64,000 nt of DNA from Laburnicola sp. R22_1 (GCA_014281115.1 JACONQ010000018.1:496001-560000), one strand, 5' to 3'. Positions 38,409 through 51,111 are shown, numbered from the stretch's first letter. Notes: generated by a model not told the origin, from the sequence alone. Numbers and translations are program-made.

Positions 38409-40410
38409 ATTAGAATCTTTTATCTCTCTCTAAAGTATTAATTTAAGACTTTTAGTTAACTTAAGTTATAATTTGTTCTTCTACATTTTTATATCTAGTT
38501 TATTCTTCCTAGCTAGGCTTTTAAAAGCTTATAGAAATATTTAGGTATCTATTTTATTAGAGAGAAAGAGCTTATAGAACTTCTTATATACCTATTAGAA
38601 AGTAAAAGTATTATAGTAAGTCTCTTTTAGAAAATTAAAAAGTAAGTTAGGTTTATAATTTTTTTAAAGTGCCTAATTTATTTAATATTAATTTTACGCA
38701 GCTTCTTAAGGCGCGCCATTAAGGTAAGTATAGCTTTTATAAAGTTCTTTTAATTTTCTATATAGTTATTATCTTAGTAGTAGTCTATATTAATCTAGAT
38801 TTTATTGCGCACATCCTCTAGCTAATCTTTAATACTAGAGCTAGATTAACCTTTTCTATAATACTTATTAATATTAGGTAGCTTTGCAAAGCGTTTTAGT
38901 TTAAATATATTAAAAGGAGTAGTAAAAGTATGTTTACTCTATAGTATATTTATCTAATTGCTATTAGCAAGCTTAGTTTATGTATATTTTAGGACTAAAA
39001 AGTAGTAAAAAGTGTTATCTAAATATAGAGTAGGCACTATAAGCTAGGGCAGATATTAGGGCGCTTACTATGATACTAGGTAGAATATATATTAGGACGC
39101 AACTAAGTAGAATAAGCTCTACTTAGCTATATAAGAGCAGCGTAAACTATATGGTAGATTAGGTGTTTCTAGGCTAGGGGCTTTTAAAGAAACTTAAGTG
39201 CAGTGCTATAGATTAGAATTATTTTTTAAGGGAACTTAAGTGCGACGCTGCAAATTAGAATTATCTTTAATAAAAGGAAGAGCATTATTAGAGGTAAATA
39301 AGTTATTTTTAATAGCTGCGTAATTAGCACCATTAGACTAAGATTAAAATCTATTCTTTATTATATATATTATAGTGTAATGTAACTATATCTTAAGAAT
39401 AGTAAAAGCTTATTTAAATATATTAGCGCGCTTATATAAAGCCTAAATAATACTTTTTTATATAGAGTTGTCTTTAGACTTTATAATAGCCCTAGCTACT
39501 AAATCTAGTGCTATTTTTAAAAGTAGGCCTTAAGAAAAGCGATATTAAGTTTAAAGCTAATAGGTAACAAGTAATTGTTTTATTTCTAGGCTATGCTAAA
39601 GTAATAAGTCTAGTTTAAATTACGCTAAAAATATGCTAAACTTCTTAGTAGTCTTAAGTTTAGCTTTGCCTTAGTGTATAAGCTACTTAAAGTCTACTAG
39701 TAAAAATTTATTGCCTAGCTAATTTGCTTTAAGTATAATAATATTTGAATTATGCTTAGGAATCTTATAAGAAATTCTATTAGGGTAGACCTTTCTTAGT
39801 AGTTTAATAATACTCTTCTTTTTTATAAGGCTAGGGGCGAAGTAACTAGTTGTCTTAAGAGCAGCTATAGGCTACTTTCTATACTTAATAGATAATAGAT
39901 TGCTAGTAGAGTTAAGTAGAGAAATTTTATAATAAATATTATATAAACTATTATTAGTAGAGTATATAAAAATGTCTCCTATTATATTATTTATTATAGA
40001 GTTATATTAAGAGGACTTAGGAAACGCTTTAGGGGCTAGAGGGGTCTCTTAGATAAAAGGACAGCGGCTTACTATAGTATAGGTAGTAGTAGGGTTAAGT
40101 AAAATAGGATTATAAAAAGAGTATAGTAAATAGACCTAAGGTAGTAGGTCTTATATAGCGTGCAAGCTAGCGCATAGTCTAAGCTAAGAAAAAATAAAGT
40201 AAAAGATAATGTGTAAGATAAAATATATAAAACTTTAACTTCTATATTACTACTATAGCCTAACTCTAATTTCTCTAGCTTTATACCTTATACTATTACT
40301 ATAATAGCACTAGAAGGTAATTATTAGGCAAGTTAGCTCTATAGAGTGTAGCGTAGTAGTTACTATTTATTAATTATTATTTATTATTTATTTTTAAAAT
40401 ATTAGAATTT

Positions 40411-40845
40411 TAAAGGTAGCCTCTCTTAATAGACCTTAGTATAGTATAACAACTGCCTAGTATAACTAGTAACTAATAAAGTTCCTACCCTTATATATTA
40501 AGCAAAAAGGAACTTAAAAGTAGCCTCTTTTAATAGACCTTAGGATAGTAAAATATAAACTCCTTAGCGCTAGAGATTCTTCCTAGTAACTAATAAAGTT
40601 CTTACCCTTATATAATAAGTAGAGAAGGGACTTAAAAGTAGCCTCTTTTAATAGACCTTAGGGTAGTAAAATATAAACTCTTTAGCACTAGAAATTTTTT
40701 CTAGTAACTAATAAAGTTCTTACCTTTGTGTAATAAGTAAAAAGAAACTTAAAAATAGCCTTTTTTTAATAGACCTTAGGGTAGTAAAATATAAACTTTC
40801 TAGTACTAGGAAACCTTTCTAGTAACTAATAAAGTAAAACTTTTA
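40411..40845. repeat. Tandem repeat, about 118-bp unit, four copies
   Basis: The words AGCCTC-TTAATAGACCTTAG and CTAGTAACTAATAAAGTT recur with starts near 40418, 40522, 40640 and 40757. The array sits just inside the LTR of element A at its 5' side (minus sense), so it may be an untranslated leader array. Confidence 0.8.
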
Positions 40846-40935
40846 CTAATTTAACTACCTATAGGCAGCGTCTTAAGAGAGGAGTAGATATTATATTACT
40901 ATCTATAGCTAAAAAAAATAATAATCTTAGTATAA

Positions 40936-41213
40936 TATAAGAGTAGTACACAGCCTTATAGGGCAAACCTTTTAGGAATAGCTAGTATAGTTAAAAGAGA
41001 TAACTAAATTAAGACTATACTAAGATAGAGGATAAGAAAGAAATCTAGAGGGCCCTTACTTATATAGTAGGCGGCGTAGGGTATAGGTCTACGCTAACTA
41101 CGCATTAATACTAACTAGAAAAGGCGCCTTCTATAAGGTAAAAGGCGCTATTAGGGTGTGAAAGAAAAGGTAATAGTAAATAACTAGTAGGAAGGTAGGT
41201 ACGAACTATTACA
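40936..41213 (-). repeat. LTR of element A (high-coordinate copy)
   Basis: This is the partner of 23180-23456. It begins TATAAGAGTAGTACACAG and ends CGAACTATTACA, retaining the canonical CA end. Confidence 0.85.
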
Positions 41214-41218
41214 GTTAC

Positions 41219-41640
41219 CTAAGCGCTATTTTTATAGCTAGATCTAAAGTAGTAGTAAACGCTAAGTTACTAGCTTTTATTATACTATCTACTATATATC
41301 TCTTTATTATTACTTTTTTAATATAAAGTTTATATTAGCGTTAAGCTTATTAATACTATAGTTAAAGTAGGTATAGCACTACTTTATTTAGTAATAGTAG
41401 TAGCTATAAGTATTTTTTATAGAGTAGTATTAGTAGTTATTATTCTAGTTAGTGTTAGCGTTATAGGTAGCATAAGGTAGAGTTTATAGACTAATTAGTA
41501 TTATAGTAGCTATAAGTAATAGTATATATATATAAAATTTAGTAGAGCTACTATTTCTATTAGTAATAAAAGTATATAGTAGGTATTTTATACTAGTATG
41601 GTTAGCTATATAGAGAGCTGGTAAATCAGCTGTTAAAGTT
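41219..41640 (-). repeat. Continuation of right inverted repeat and adjoining AT-rich DNA
   Basis: Positions 41219-41239 complete the repeat begun at 23080-23179. The remainder to about 41640 is AT-rich, RIP-like DNA with short TAGTAG-rich runs and no frame. Composition changes to host-like at about 41640. Confidence 0.55.
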
Positions 41641-43943
41641 AATTTTAGTTAGGTTTTAGGGGGGTGAGGAGAGCCGAGCGATTAGATTAGTAGAAGAGGA
41701 ATATGTGAGTTTGACAGTGTACTTATGGGAATGAAGTTTTATCGTAGGTCGAATGTTGGATGTGGTTACTTTTTGTAGGGAGTGGACGTTCTCGCTGGTG
41801 GTGGGTGGTGTAGTGTAATATCCAGACTGACTTTCCTCGTTGGTCTATATGGTCTCACAAAGAAGGAGATTGGACTACGATTTTTTAAATAACTCTACTG
41901 CAGTGTCTCGGTGTTGAACCGTTAAACAAAGCCTGTGTCATGTATAGATATTTGAGTAAGACTAGTCCTATCCTGAAACGGAATACGCGCTAGATGGCGT
42001 AATATATTGCTTAACGCTGTTAGTACAACACATTAAGGATGATCCAAGCTATTTTCAACGCTATTCTTATTCGCTGAGTAGGGGGGCATGCAGTTTAAAC
42101 GATATAACTTTTGTTAGGCTATCCTACGCACAAACCAAAGAAACCTTAGGTAAACGCTTCCTGTAGTAGAGCAAGTGCTTCAATAGCTGAATACAGGCTC
42201 GCTACATTATATTACTATGATCAAGAAGACTTCGCGCACTCTCGGTACACGGTATAACGCGGTGAGGGAAAGCAGTGGGTGTGCTAAAGAACGCAGTGAA
42301 CATTATATTACTATTAGGTATGTTACTTGGAGCACTGCCTCTGGCATTTATAGATGGATTAGCATGATCAGATTGAGTGTTGGGTCGTGTCTCTTCTGGG
42401 ACTTGACAAAGTGTGAAAGGAGTATGATGTAAGCCAGCTGCTCTCAAAGCGCCGCGCGAAGTCGTGAGAGACTACCTAGGTAGCTAGGTGTCGGTTGATG
42501 GACCCGGCTTAAAAATGTGCAACCTCAAAAACATAGGTAGCTCCAAAAAGCGACAACCTCAAAAACATGTGTGTTCCGTGGTTGTTTTTTAAATTTGAAA
42601 AGTTTGGTAGGCATGACGCGAGCTAGATGCTCTCAAGTCGCTGGATTTAGTCGTGAGAGAGTGGGTGATTGGGTAGTTAGGATTAGCATCATTAAAGTAT
42701 CAGTGATCGCACTACATTTTCCCATTAGAGGCCTCGATGGGTATAAAAGCCACCTCCTTTCCTACTTCACTTCCTTCTCCACAGTACATCTACATATCTG
42801 ATATTCTTCTAAAACTGCAAATGAACAAGTTGATGTGTGGTTAAAACCAAGATGACTTCTCTGCATGTGCTGCCCCCCTGGGACTAAAAGAGTCTTAGTA
42901 TGGAAAAATGACTTCGCTGTCTTCTTGCTTTGTTGATTCAACACCATAATATTCTCTAAAAAGAGCTAATGTGCGAGGACTTAAGAGCTGCTTTGGGATG
43001 GCTTGAATTCCCGAAATGGATGACAACCAGGTCGATGCGTGCGGTCGATGCGTGCGATAGGGATGGATAGATTTGTAGAGACGGTGTGGACATTCACGCA
43101 GCATGACGCGCACATTGAGTTCTCAGGGCCATTTCTTATCTTGATTCTGGTTTCTTAGCGCAGAAAAGCTGCTCGAATTTCGACGTGCGGGTGTGCATGT
43201 AGATTGTTGTTTTACTTCCCCTCCTTCTCTGTTCTTTCTCATCAGACTTCCAGGATCAAGGAACTAAAAAGGCAAGTGGAAAGACCCATGGGATCGATGC
43301 AGGGCCAGTAAATTCATAATTCGTCTCGTGGTTTAAAGCAGAGAACGGATTTCCACAAGTTCATGCTGCTTGGTGGTCTGTTGGGGTGGTAGAAGATCTC
43401 AGAAGCAGTTTCTCGTGGAGGTGTGGGAGAAGAAATCATGTTCTCCTTCAAGGGCGTTCGTCTAGATGGGAACTATACCTAGCGTGTATGCTAAGTCTTG
43501 GCGTTATCTTGCAGATGGTTCGCATTCGAATCAATCCAGAGCGTAGTGATGATAGATTCTCGACGCGTAGAAAGTGACGTTGACGAAAGTTGTCAAAAGA
43601 CTAGAACTGAAATAATGATACGTTTCCGAATGAAACTTCTAAACCTGAGCAGTTGGTATCATCGGGCCCTTTTTTAACGTACTTTGGCTGTTGAACTTTG
43701 ATTGTGCTGTTTAGTGCCACAATCTGTAAAAGGTGGAGTTGACTATAAACGGGTATGAATGGATGAATGGTTGCAGTAACGTTGCAAACGTATAATCGTA
43801 CACCGAATAGCCCCGACCAAAATTCCTCTAGATTAATACGTGTGTATATATGTACATACAGTAAGTTGGAGTAACACAGGAAAGACTGAAAATATAACTT
43901 TTGCTTCATTTCAGGGCAGTTAGTTATACCCCAGGATAGGGTA
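41641..43943. other. Intergenic DNA, no gene recognised
   Basis: Composition is normal but only short random frames occur. The direct repeat AACCTCAAAAACAT lies at 42521-42534 and 42555-42568, and GTCGATGCGTGCG occurs twice in tandem at 43031-43056. Related CTCTCAA...GTCGTGAGAGA words occur near 42440 and 42630. A strong core promoter-like sequence lies at 42742. Confidence 0.5.
42742..42749 (+). promoter_or_regulatory. TATA box of an orphan core promoter
   Basis: TATAAAAG is followed about 30 bp later by a pyrimidine-rich stretch and then a CAGTACATC start-like site near 42783. The first ATG (42821) opens a frame of only seven codons, and the next one is equally short. This layout resembles small secreted-protein genes of fungi, but no such protein follows. 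Confidence 0.35.
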
Positions 43944-46900
43944 CTAATCAACTGAAGGACTGTAGTGCAACGACTGGTGAGGGATAGCCCTCAGCTCCTC
44001 AACGCGCCCAGACTGACTTTTCGATTGTGTGGCAATTATCTCCTCCGGCAAAGGGACAAAGTGTGAAACCGGGTCCCAATCCAGTGGAACCACAGCCAAC
44101 CAAGAATCTTCGTACAATTCACGCCGAAGCGATACTACTAAATTCAATAGAGATCCTTCTGAATACCTTAAAAATCGTCCTCTCAATGGTATCTCAACCT
44201 GCCTTACGCCAGACCAATATCGGGTTTGTTTCTGTGAACTGTTGGATACAAATTCGTGATCCTGCGTCGCTCCGTGTATCTCCCAGCAAGTAACCAGTCG
44301 ACGATGTGCTGTTGGCCCCTGGCTGCTTGGAATACATTGAGGGTGTAGTTACTAGTGATTGGATTCAAAGTAGCGCCGCGCCTAACAAGATACCGTACCG
44401 AAGAGAGCTGACCTGCCGAGCAAGCGCACATTAGAGGAGTCCCGCGGTGAGGCAGGCATGAATCGATGTTTGTGCTTGCTTGGAGAAGTAACTCCAGTCC
44501 CAATATTATCCTCTGGGCGGCGCATCTACACATTGTCTGCGCCATTAATTCAGATAACAGTCGAAGAGACCGATTCTGACCGTTTGCGAACAGTCGGCGA
44601 TGGAGTTCCTGGACATTTATGCTCGTGCGCTCAAGCTTAAGGAGATTTAACGATTCCTTATCCAAAATCAATCGCTCAAGATCGAGACCGGAGGCAAAAA
44701 TGTATGTTGCAAAACGCGGTTCCTTGAGGGCGTAGAATATTGAGGAGTTGCCGTGCATATCAGTCTGATAAACATCCCATCCGGTATCAATCAATTGGAT
44801 GAATGATGAAATCTCCCCACTTAAAGCTGATATGTGCAAGGCGGTTCGCGCATTGACATTCATCATATATGTGTCGGCCTCCATTTCCAACAGAAGTTAA
44901 AACAAATCATGATCTTCGCATTCACCACAAGCAAACATCAAAGGGCTCCTTAGGAATATGTCCCAAGCATAAGTACTGACATCTTTTTCTTAGAGCAATT
45001 TCGCCACAGCAGTATTGTTATAGGAGATAGCAGCGAATAGAGGTGTCCGTTGCCAAGTATCTTGAGCCTTTACATCTGCGCCATAAGATAGTGGACGCTT
45101 ATTGCGCTTAACAGACCATATTAATAATCTTAATATTTGTAGATCTTTGACACATAACCCATCATTAGAGACTTCTAAAAGCGAGGAATGTATTAAAGAA
45201 TTTGCACTATAGCCCCCTTTCTTTTCACTAATGGTATCCAGGAAGTGTTGTATGAAGAGAACTACGCTGGACTTCCCAGTTACCCATTCGTATGCCTCGC
45301 TTACTACTGCATGCTGCAATACCATAAGCAGATATGTTAGATAACGCCAACAATATGTTTTATGTGAGCTGAATATATACAGTATCATTTTAGTGCAGAA
45401 GTACTGCCAGGGAAGGTTTCTGAAGTTGTCAACATTAGAAACTAATGAAGATGTAGTAATCTTTTAGAAAACAGCTATATTAACATCTATTTGAGCAGAC
45501 TTTAATATTAGTAAAGACTCCATGTTAGTAGAGGAGTGATTTTTAGAGAGAAACACATATAGAGGAGTTCCTCTAAAGCAATCTCGCGCGTTAGGGGTGA
45601 GACTATAGTAGAATAGTAGTTCTGCAACTTTGGGGGTTATATTAGGCAGACGTAAGGAGGAAGAGTGTGGTGCGGCCTTGCTTAGAGCAATTTTGGGGTT
45701 GAAGCCAAGTCTAATTAAAAGCTCTATTGAAAAGGCATAGGAGATTTAGTTAAGCTCAGCTCCTCTATCTAAAAGCAGCAATATAGTTACGCGTCCCCTT
45801 TTACTATCCCTGTGATAATCGTATACAAATCGCTTGTTAGCGCAACCAAAAATAGCACATTCAAAAGGATATCCTAATGCAGAGAACTGATTGACGTTGT
45901 ATCCTTCTCTCAGAAGCCATTCCAACACTCCATTCATGCGGAGAAGTGCAGCTGCGTGCAAGGGCCCAAAGTTGGGAGAGGAAACTTGTAAGATTTCTTT
46001 TACCATAGTATAGTTGCGGGATGCAGCTTTGTTCACAAAAAAAAACTTGTAAGATAAGTAACTCAAGTACGCTGGGCATATCTCTGTTGACAGGCCCATT
46101 TGTAGTTATTGCAAAGGCGAACTTGTTGCACTATGAAATATATCAGATTGAAAGTGATTTTTGGGCGGAAAAGCGCATGTAGCGGTGAAAATAACCCCGA
46201 ATTTGCTGGAACCTCGCAGAAGTGCTTTTGCACATCCACTGAAGCGGCATATTGGTGGAATGGATGTCAGGTATCCACAAGCTGCAAGTCCTCTGGTCTT
46301 ATTAGACATGGGCGATTAAACATGGGCGCAGCGAGGTATCTAATGCTGGTGTCTGCAAGAATTATCCTATCCTTGACACTAAGTCGGGACCGTTACAAAT
46401 GCTCACTTTTGTTTTTTATAGCTTCAAGAAATTCCAACACGGCAAAATGAGCCAATTCAGGTGTGTCACCATGTTTCCGAATCAGGCGACCACAAGATCT
46501 GAACAATGTATCAGGTTCCGGGCGAGCGTCATCGTCCAAGTCCACTTCGTCTTCCTCAAAAGAGAGGACATCGAGTAGTTCCTTGAGTTGTAGTTTGGGT
46601 GAGGCGTAGGCTATCCACTTCAATGCTCTTTTCACAAGTGATATTGCAGCTGCGGTCTTGAGATGGGGAAGTAGCCTTTCGTAGGTCTCGTTCAGTGTTG
46701 CTGTTAGCCTTTTGAGAGCCCTTCTGCGCTCTTTATCGGTCATCGTTGGTACACATAGATGGTCAAGCTGGTATGAGACCCACCGAAACATACACACGTG
46801 AAATCAGCAATCAACTCCCGTTGTAACCGCGGAACAATTTCATATCGCTCATATTCCATCCGCTCTTGTCGCGAGTTCACGAACTATTTCTCCTTTCAGC

Positions 46901-48163
46901 TCAGGCTTTCGTATATTTAATCGACCGTCTTTCGCTCTGTACTCTATCTCTGCACGAATATAATAATCGAGCTCCTTTGATTTTGCTGCTATCTCGACGT
47001 GAACGCAATTCTGCGACACCCGCTGCTCTCTGAATGTCTGCCTCAGCCCTGCTCAATATGGCTACAGATATGTGATGATTTGCCAATCCCAAAGAGAGGA
47101 GTTGTTTGGTAATAAGGCCAGCATCATCCCCACATTCATCCAAGCCATCAACAATAATCCTAACATCGTCGTAGTGTAACGACATTTTTTAGAGAAGCAT
47201 GATCAGTTATAACGCTTCTAGTTTCTGCTCGAGCCAACCGTGTAGCTGTAGCTTCATATAGGAACCTTTCAGCAATTCGAAGCTAGATTATTTTTGCCAC
47301 ACAACCTAAGAGACAAGAGAGCCCAAGATGTTCACCAGTTGTTGGCTGTGGGAATTCTTGTAATCGCAGTAGAAGAATGCTACAGCTTCATCAATAGACG
47401 TTTGTGCTAGCCATTCTTGGATAACTAGTCCGGCCAGCACAATCTTGCCTGCTCCAGGGATTCCACTCATCCAGATGTTACAACATGTCCCATTTGTCCA
47501 TTGGCAGAAGGTGTCATCATCCTTCAACCAGAATCCTGTCGTAGGAGAACGAACCTTTACGCTAGTCTAAAAGCTAGGCTGGGGATCGACGAACAAGAAA
47601 TAATCAAAGATACGTCGCTGTTCGTTGTCCATAAAGATTCGCGTCTCTATAAACTCCTTGTTGTAGAGCATGGTCTCTATAAAAATAACATAGTCCAAGA
47701 GATCCTCTTGCATAGCAAGGCATTGCATTAAGGCCTTAAAGCTATCTACATTCAAAGCCACAGTAAGACTGTCTCGATACCGCCAGATATCCTCAATGAA
47801 TTCTGTAACGTTAACGGACTTAAATAGCCATAACAATTCTTTCAAGTGTTGATAGATCTTGCCCAGGTCAGAAATTCCAGTCTTCTTGAGTTCTTCATCA
47901 AGTCTGTAACGTACGGCTCCACAGGAAACGATGTGCTCTGGGCGAACAGAATAGCTTAGGCCACTCACTGCTTCAAGGTCCTGGGTGATTAAAAGTAGAT
48001 TATGTAGCACGCCGTTCAATGCAGCAATATCATCTTTCAGCTTCTCGACCTCCTCGTCAACATTTTTCACGCTCCTAACGTAATAATAGAGTTTTCGAAA
48101 CAAAACATCACCAATAGAGACAAGGCCAGCGATGGAAGCAGCCACAGAAAGCGGATCTGCCAT
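43944..48163 (-). pseudogene. Broken STAND/NLR-type gene (helical N-domain, NACHT, ankyrin repeats)
   Basis: The relic reads from 48163 downward. First comes a helical N-terminal domain typical of fungal STAND proteins (starts MADPLSVAASIAGLVSIGD), then a P-loop GIPGAGK near 47450 (its Thr/Ser replaced by Ile), and a Walker B stretch RIIVDGLDECGDD near 47130. A winged-helix stretch MFRWVSYQLDHLC lies near 46780, ankyrin-like repeats at 46.0-44.3 kb, and a unique C-terminus at 44186-43944. In-frame stops lie at 47567, 47306, 47288, 47207, 47189, 46393, 44990 and 44897. All are TAA or TAG. Frameshifts occur near 46990, 46800, 46100 and 44200. The segment 45400-45750 is AT-shifted. Intact relatives act as NLR-like sensors, some in heterokaryon incompatibility. 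This copy cannot make a full protein. Confidence 0.85.
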
Positions 48164-49038
48164 TAAACGTATATCATATGTGACAGCTTGTTAGAATGCG
48201 TCGTGAAGCAGAATGCTTGAGGAGGGATGGGCCGAAGAAATTACATGGCTTCAGCCTGCCCCCTCGCGAGTGGGGTAGAGAGGCAGCGGCAGGCAAAGCG
48301 CAGGGTAAATGTTCACTGGACATGGCGGATAGATTGGCTGAATTCGAAGCAACAAGATAAGGCAAGGCAGAATCCCAGATAGCGAGTCTTGAATGGATGC
48401 GATGCGTTCACACTCGTGCATAGTCTTTGCGCTCCCGAATGTACATATATATGTATGCTCTTGTTTTTTTTTTACCATGAACTAATGAAATACAATTCTT
48501 CTGACTGCTACACGATATCTAAACAATATATAACATACAGCTAAAGGTATTGTGCAGATTGCAATACCGAAGCCCAACAGAACTCTGTACAAAATAGCAA
48601 CCCACTTTGGTAATAGGAAACTGTATCCTGAAAGAACTCCACACCTAAAACAAAGCAGATTTGGCAGTCGCAGATCTTGCTTCGACAGGATTCAAATACC
48701 CAAATAAAGCGGCAGGAATCACGAGCAAAATCCTCAGCAACTGATCCTTCATATTGACAGTGCAAGTATGTCCGACTGAGAGGGCTTCGATTACAGCATC
48801 GACGTTGTGGAACATGCATCTCAGCTCCAGGGTTACACTTCGATCCACTTGCAGAACAGAAAACACTTCGTCAGCAAACCAATCCATCTGCGACGCGAGT
48901 TCGGACATTGTCCGAGGATTGAGGTAAAGAGAGGTGCGGATGCACCCAGAAAATTTTCTCTTCCGTCATCGTATCTGGGAGGGAGGTCGCAATGTGTGTT
49001 GTGGAATAATATAACACAAATAAACTACAAAGCTATCA
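48164..49038. other. Intergenic DNA with a doubtful short ORF
   Basis: This holds the promoter side of the broken NLR gene and the 3' side of the F-box gene. A minus-strand frame at 48645-48908 starts MSELASQMDWFADEVFSVLQ, contains one hydrophobic segment (LLVIPAALFGYL) and could be extended by a splice near 48660. It resembles nothing I know and has no supporting exon chain, so I do not call it a gene. Confidence 0.4.
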
Positions 49039-51111
49039 TCACGGAAACTTGGGTTCAAACTCCACAGAATCCATGCCCCAAATCTCAATCCAGGACAAAT
49101 TAGCCGCATCAACGACCTCCATCCTCCTCATCGGCCCCCTCGTCAACTGATCCACATTCCTCGCATTCAAAGCGGATTCCTGACCATCTTGCCCACTCGT
49201 ACCGGCGCCTGTCCCTGCTTTGCCTCTGGGCCACACCACCTCGCCCAACTTGAACGCCTTGTTCCCCAGGCCGACGTACTTGAGATTATTATATTCCGGC
49301 CGCCACATCTCGGTGGCTAGCGCAAATTTATGCAGCTCGATGTCCATACTGTTGATCTGCGTTTGAAGGGCTGAGCCGGGTGCTACGAGGAGCCGGATAG
49401 ACCACAATTTCGGCACGAGCGAAACCAGGTGGCGCAGGAATTCCATAGTAGGGATAGTGCATGCGAAGCCCAGCTGTTCGAGTTGCGGTAGTGTTTGGCA
49501 TGTCTTGAAGAGTGCATCGTCGGTCATGATCCAGCAATCAGAGAGGAGTAAGTGGCGCATGGTGCGGTGATTTGACTGGATGACTGCGAGGTAGTCGCCT
49601 GCTATGCTTTTGCAATCGCCTGCCATGCTTTTGCAATCAATTTCTGTTACTGCTGGTCGAGGGGTTGAATTCCCCGGGGCGTTGGTATGAGTAATCGGAG
49701 TTGTAGATGATGAAGGCGATGTCGGGGTCTGCGCTGCGCTGCTCGTCTTAGACGAGTTCGGCTTACTGACGAGATACAAACGCTCCAGGCCGTGGAATTT
49801 CGCGAGCATAGTGACCGACTTTGGTTCTACTACGTCCATGCGGAGCATTTTCAGATTCTCTGGTACAGGCTGGTTCGGGCTAAGACGCCATGTGTCGTTA
49901 AGAAAGACAGTCATCGGGTCAGAAGAGCCCATGGATTTCATAAAAGTAATCTCTCGAAGCGTCTGGTGATTCACGCTCTTTTCGATGCCTTCGCCTTCGT
50001 TCCGACAATACATATTATAGGCTGCAAATCGCTTCAGGGGCAGGGCGTACCCAGCGTTGATGCAGCGACCAAAGTAGTTGAGTAGATTGATTGATTCTTC
50101 TCCCGTCTCGCGCATACGTGGGTTGAAGTGCACTTTCAGGTTCTCGAGCTTCTTTGATGTGAGAAGAAGGAGAGAAATGTTGTCAGGGGAGGAGAGTGGG
50201 TCTATATCGTAGCATATGAGAGTTTGGAGGTTCGGAAGGGGCGGAACGACAGCCGTGGGCCGCGGTATTCGTCTGGCTGGGAAGCGGAGGGTGAGGGAAG
50301 TCAACGAGGGCTTTTGCATGAGGCCTTCGTAGATCGTCTGCAAAGGTTTCGTATTCAACTCCCAACTGCACTCATTAGCGACAGATACTATCGTATTGCA
50401 GCTGCTCTACATACGCGAATGCCTTGAGGGTCTTCATCTTGTCGAGCGCAGCGCGCATAGCCACCTGCAGCACCATGCTATTGTCCGGCACACGCCCTTT
50501 CGAGTAGTCGTCTACATCGTGCTCCCGCCACTCGCCAATTACTCTGAACGTTTGAACATAGTCGCTGAAGCTCTTCGACACCAGTGTATTCAGGCCCATG
50601 GCAAAGGGGCTCCCGCTCCCGTAGCCGGCCGGCCTCCCATTGACGTATCGTATGTCCGCATATGTCCGCAACGTCACTTCTTCGTACAGGCGAGGTAAAG
50701 TCATGTAATAAAACAGGCGCCTAGGACAGTAGTCAGAATATTATGTGCTACCCCAGGATGAGCTATACCAAGGCCAACTGTACTTACGAGGTCCGAGTAA
50801 CGCGCGCAAGATCGGCCGCATCATCAAGCTGAGGTGGCAGTCGCAGTCAGCCATAGTCATTGGAGTCGCGTACACTGCGGTGCGAAAGCTGTCGCGCAGC
50901 ATCGACATACATATTCCAGAATCAACTGTATAAGATGCAGCGGCAGCTCCTTGCCCTGTCCCGAGCTGTGCGACCTCGCCGGACTCGTGAACCAGCCATG
51001 ATGAGGTGCTGTGATGGGCGGCCCTCGCGACGTCGAAGTGAAGTGACTTGTCGTTCTCAACGTGGACGCCGTCGCGTTAGCTGGCGATGGGCGGGTCGGG
51101 ACGTCCGGCAT
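49039..51111 (-). CDS. F-box protein with leucine-rich C-terminal region
   Basis: Exons are 51111-50911, 50828-50788, 50720-50415 and 50365-49039, giving 624 residues. Introns are 82, 67 and 49 nt, with GTATGT, GTAAGT and GTATGT donors. The splices join ELPLHLIQLILEY (residues 55-67) to LDDAADLARVTRTSRLFYY, an F-box. After it follow regularly spaced Leu-rich segments resembling degenerate LRRs, and a Ser/Thr/Pro-rich insert near the middle. F-box proteins bind Skp1 in SCF ubiquitin ligases, and the C-terminal part would choose the substrate, which is unknown here. The third intron hides in what looks like a frameshift, since the frame stops at 50375 and resumes in another phase. The start is the first ATG in frame and could be elsewhere in the low-complexity N-terminus. 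Confidence 0.85.

Larger units (their letters stand above)
23180..41213 (-). mobile_element. Gypsy-type LTR retrotransposon A (outer element of nested stack)
   Basis: Direct LTRs (23180-23456 and 40936-41213) bound the element. The target-site duplication is GTTGC (23175-23179) and GTTAC (41214-41218), with one G/A difference. Polyprotein remains read on the minus strand: a reverse transcriptase/RNase H stretch around 25.9-26.9 kb includes the catalytic box changed to YINN, and its downstream part resembles LQSFLGFYNYY. The gag part would lie at about 37.4-40.9 kb, beyond the later inserts. Inserts inside it are family B (28278-37315), SINE-like M (37790-37888) and a solo LTR (38117-38408). 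It is heavily RIP-mutated and not functional. Confidence 0.85.

Noticed and set aside
40411..40845. CRISPR-like array
   Set aside because: Units are about 118 bp with no spacer structure, in a fungal transposon.
48541..48819. 92-residue minus-strand ORF upstream of the NLR relic
   Set aside because: It overlaps a competing frame (48645-48908), is Cys/Phe-rich without a motif, and has no homology I can see.
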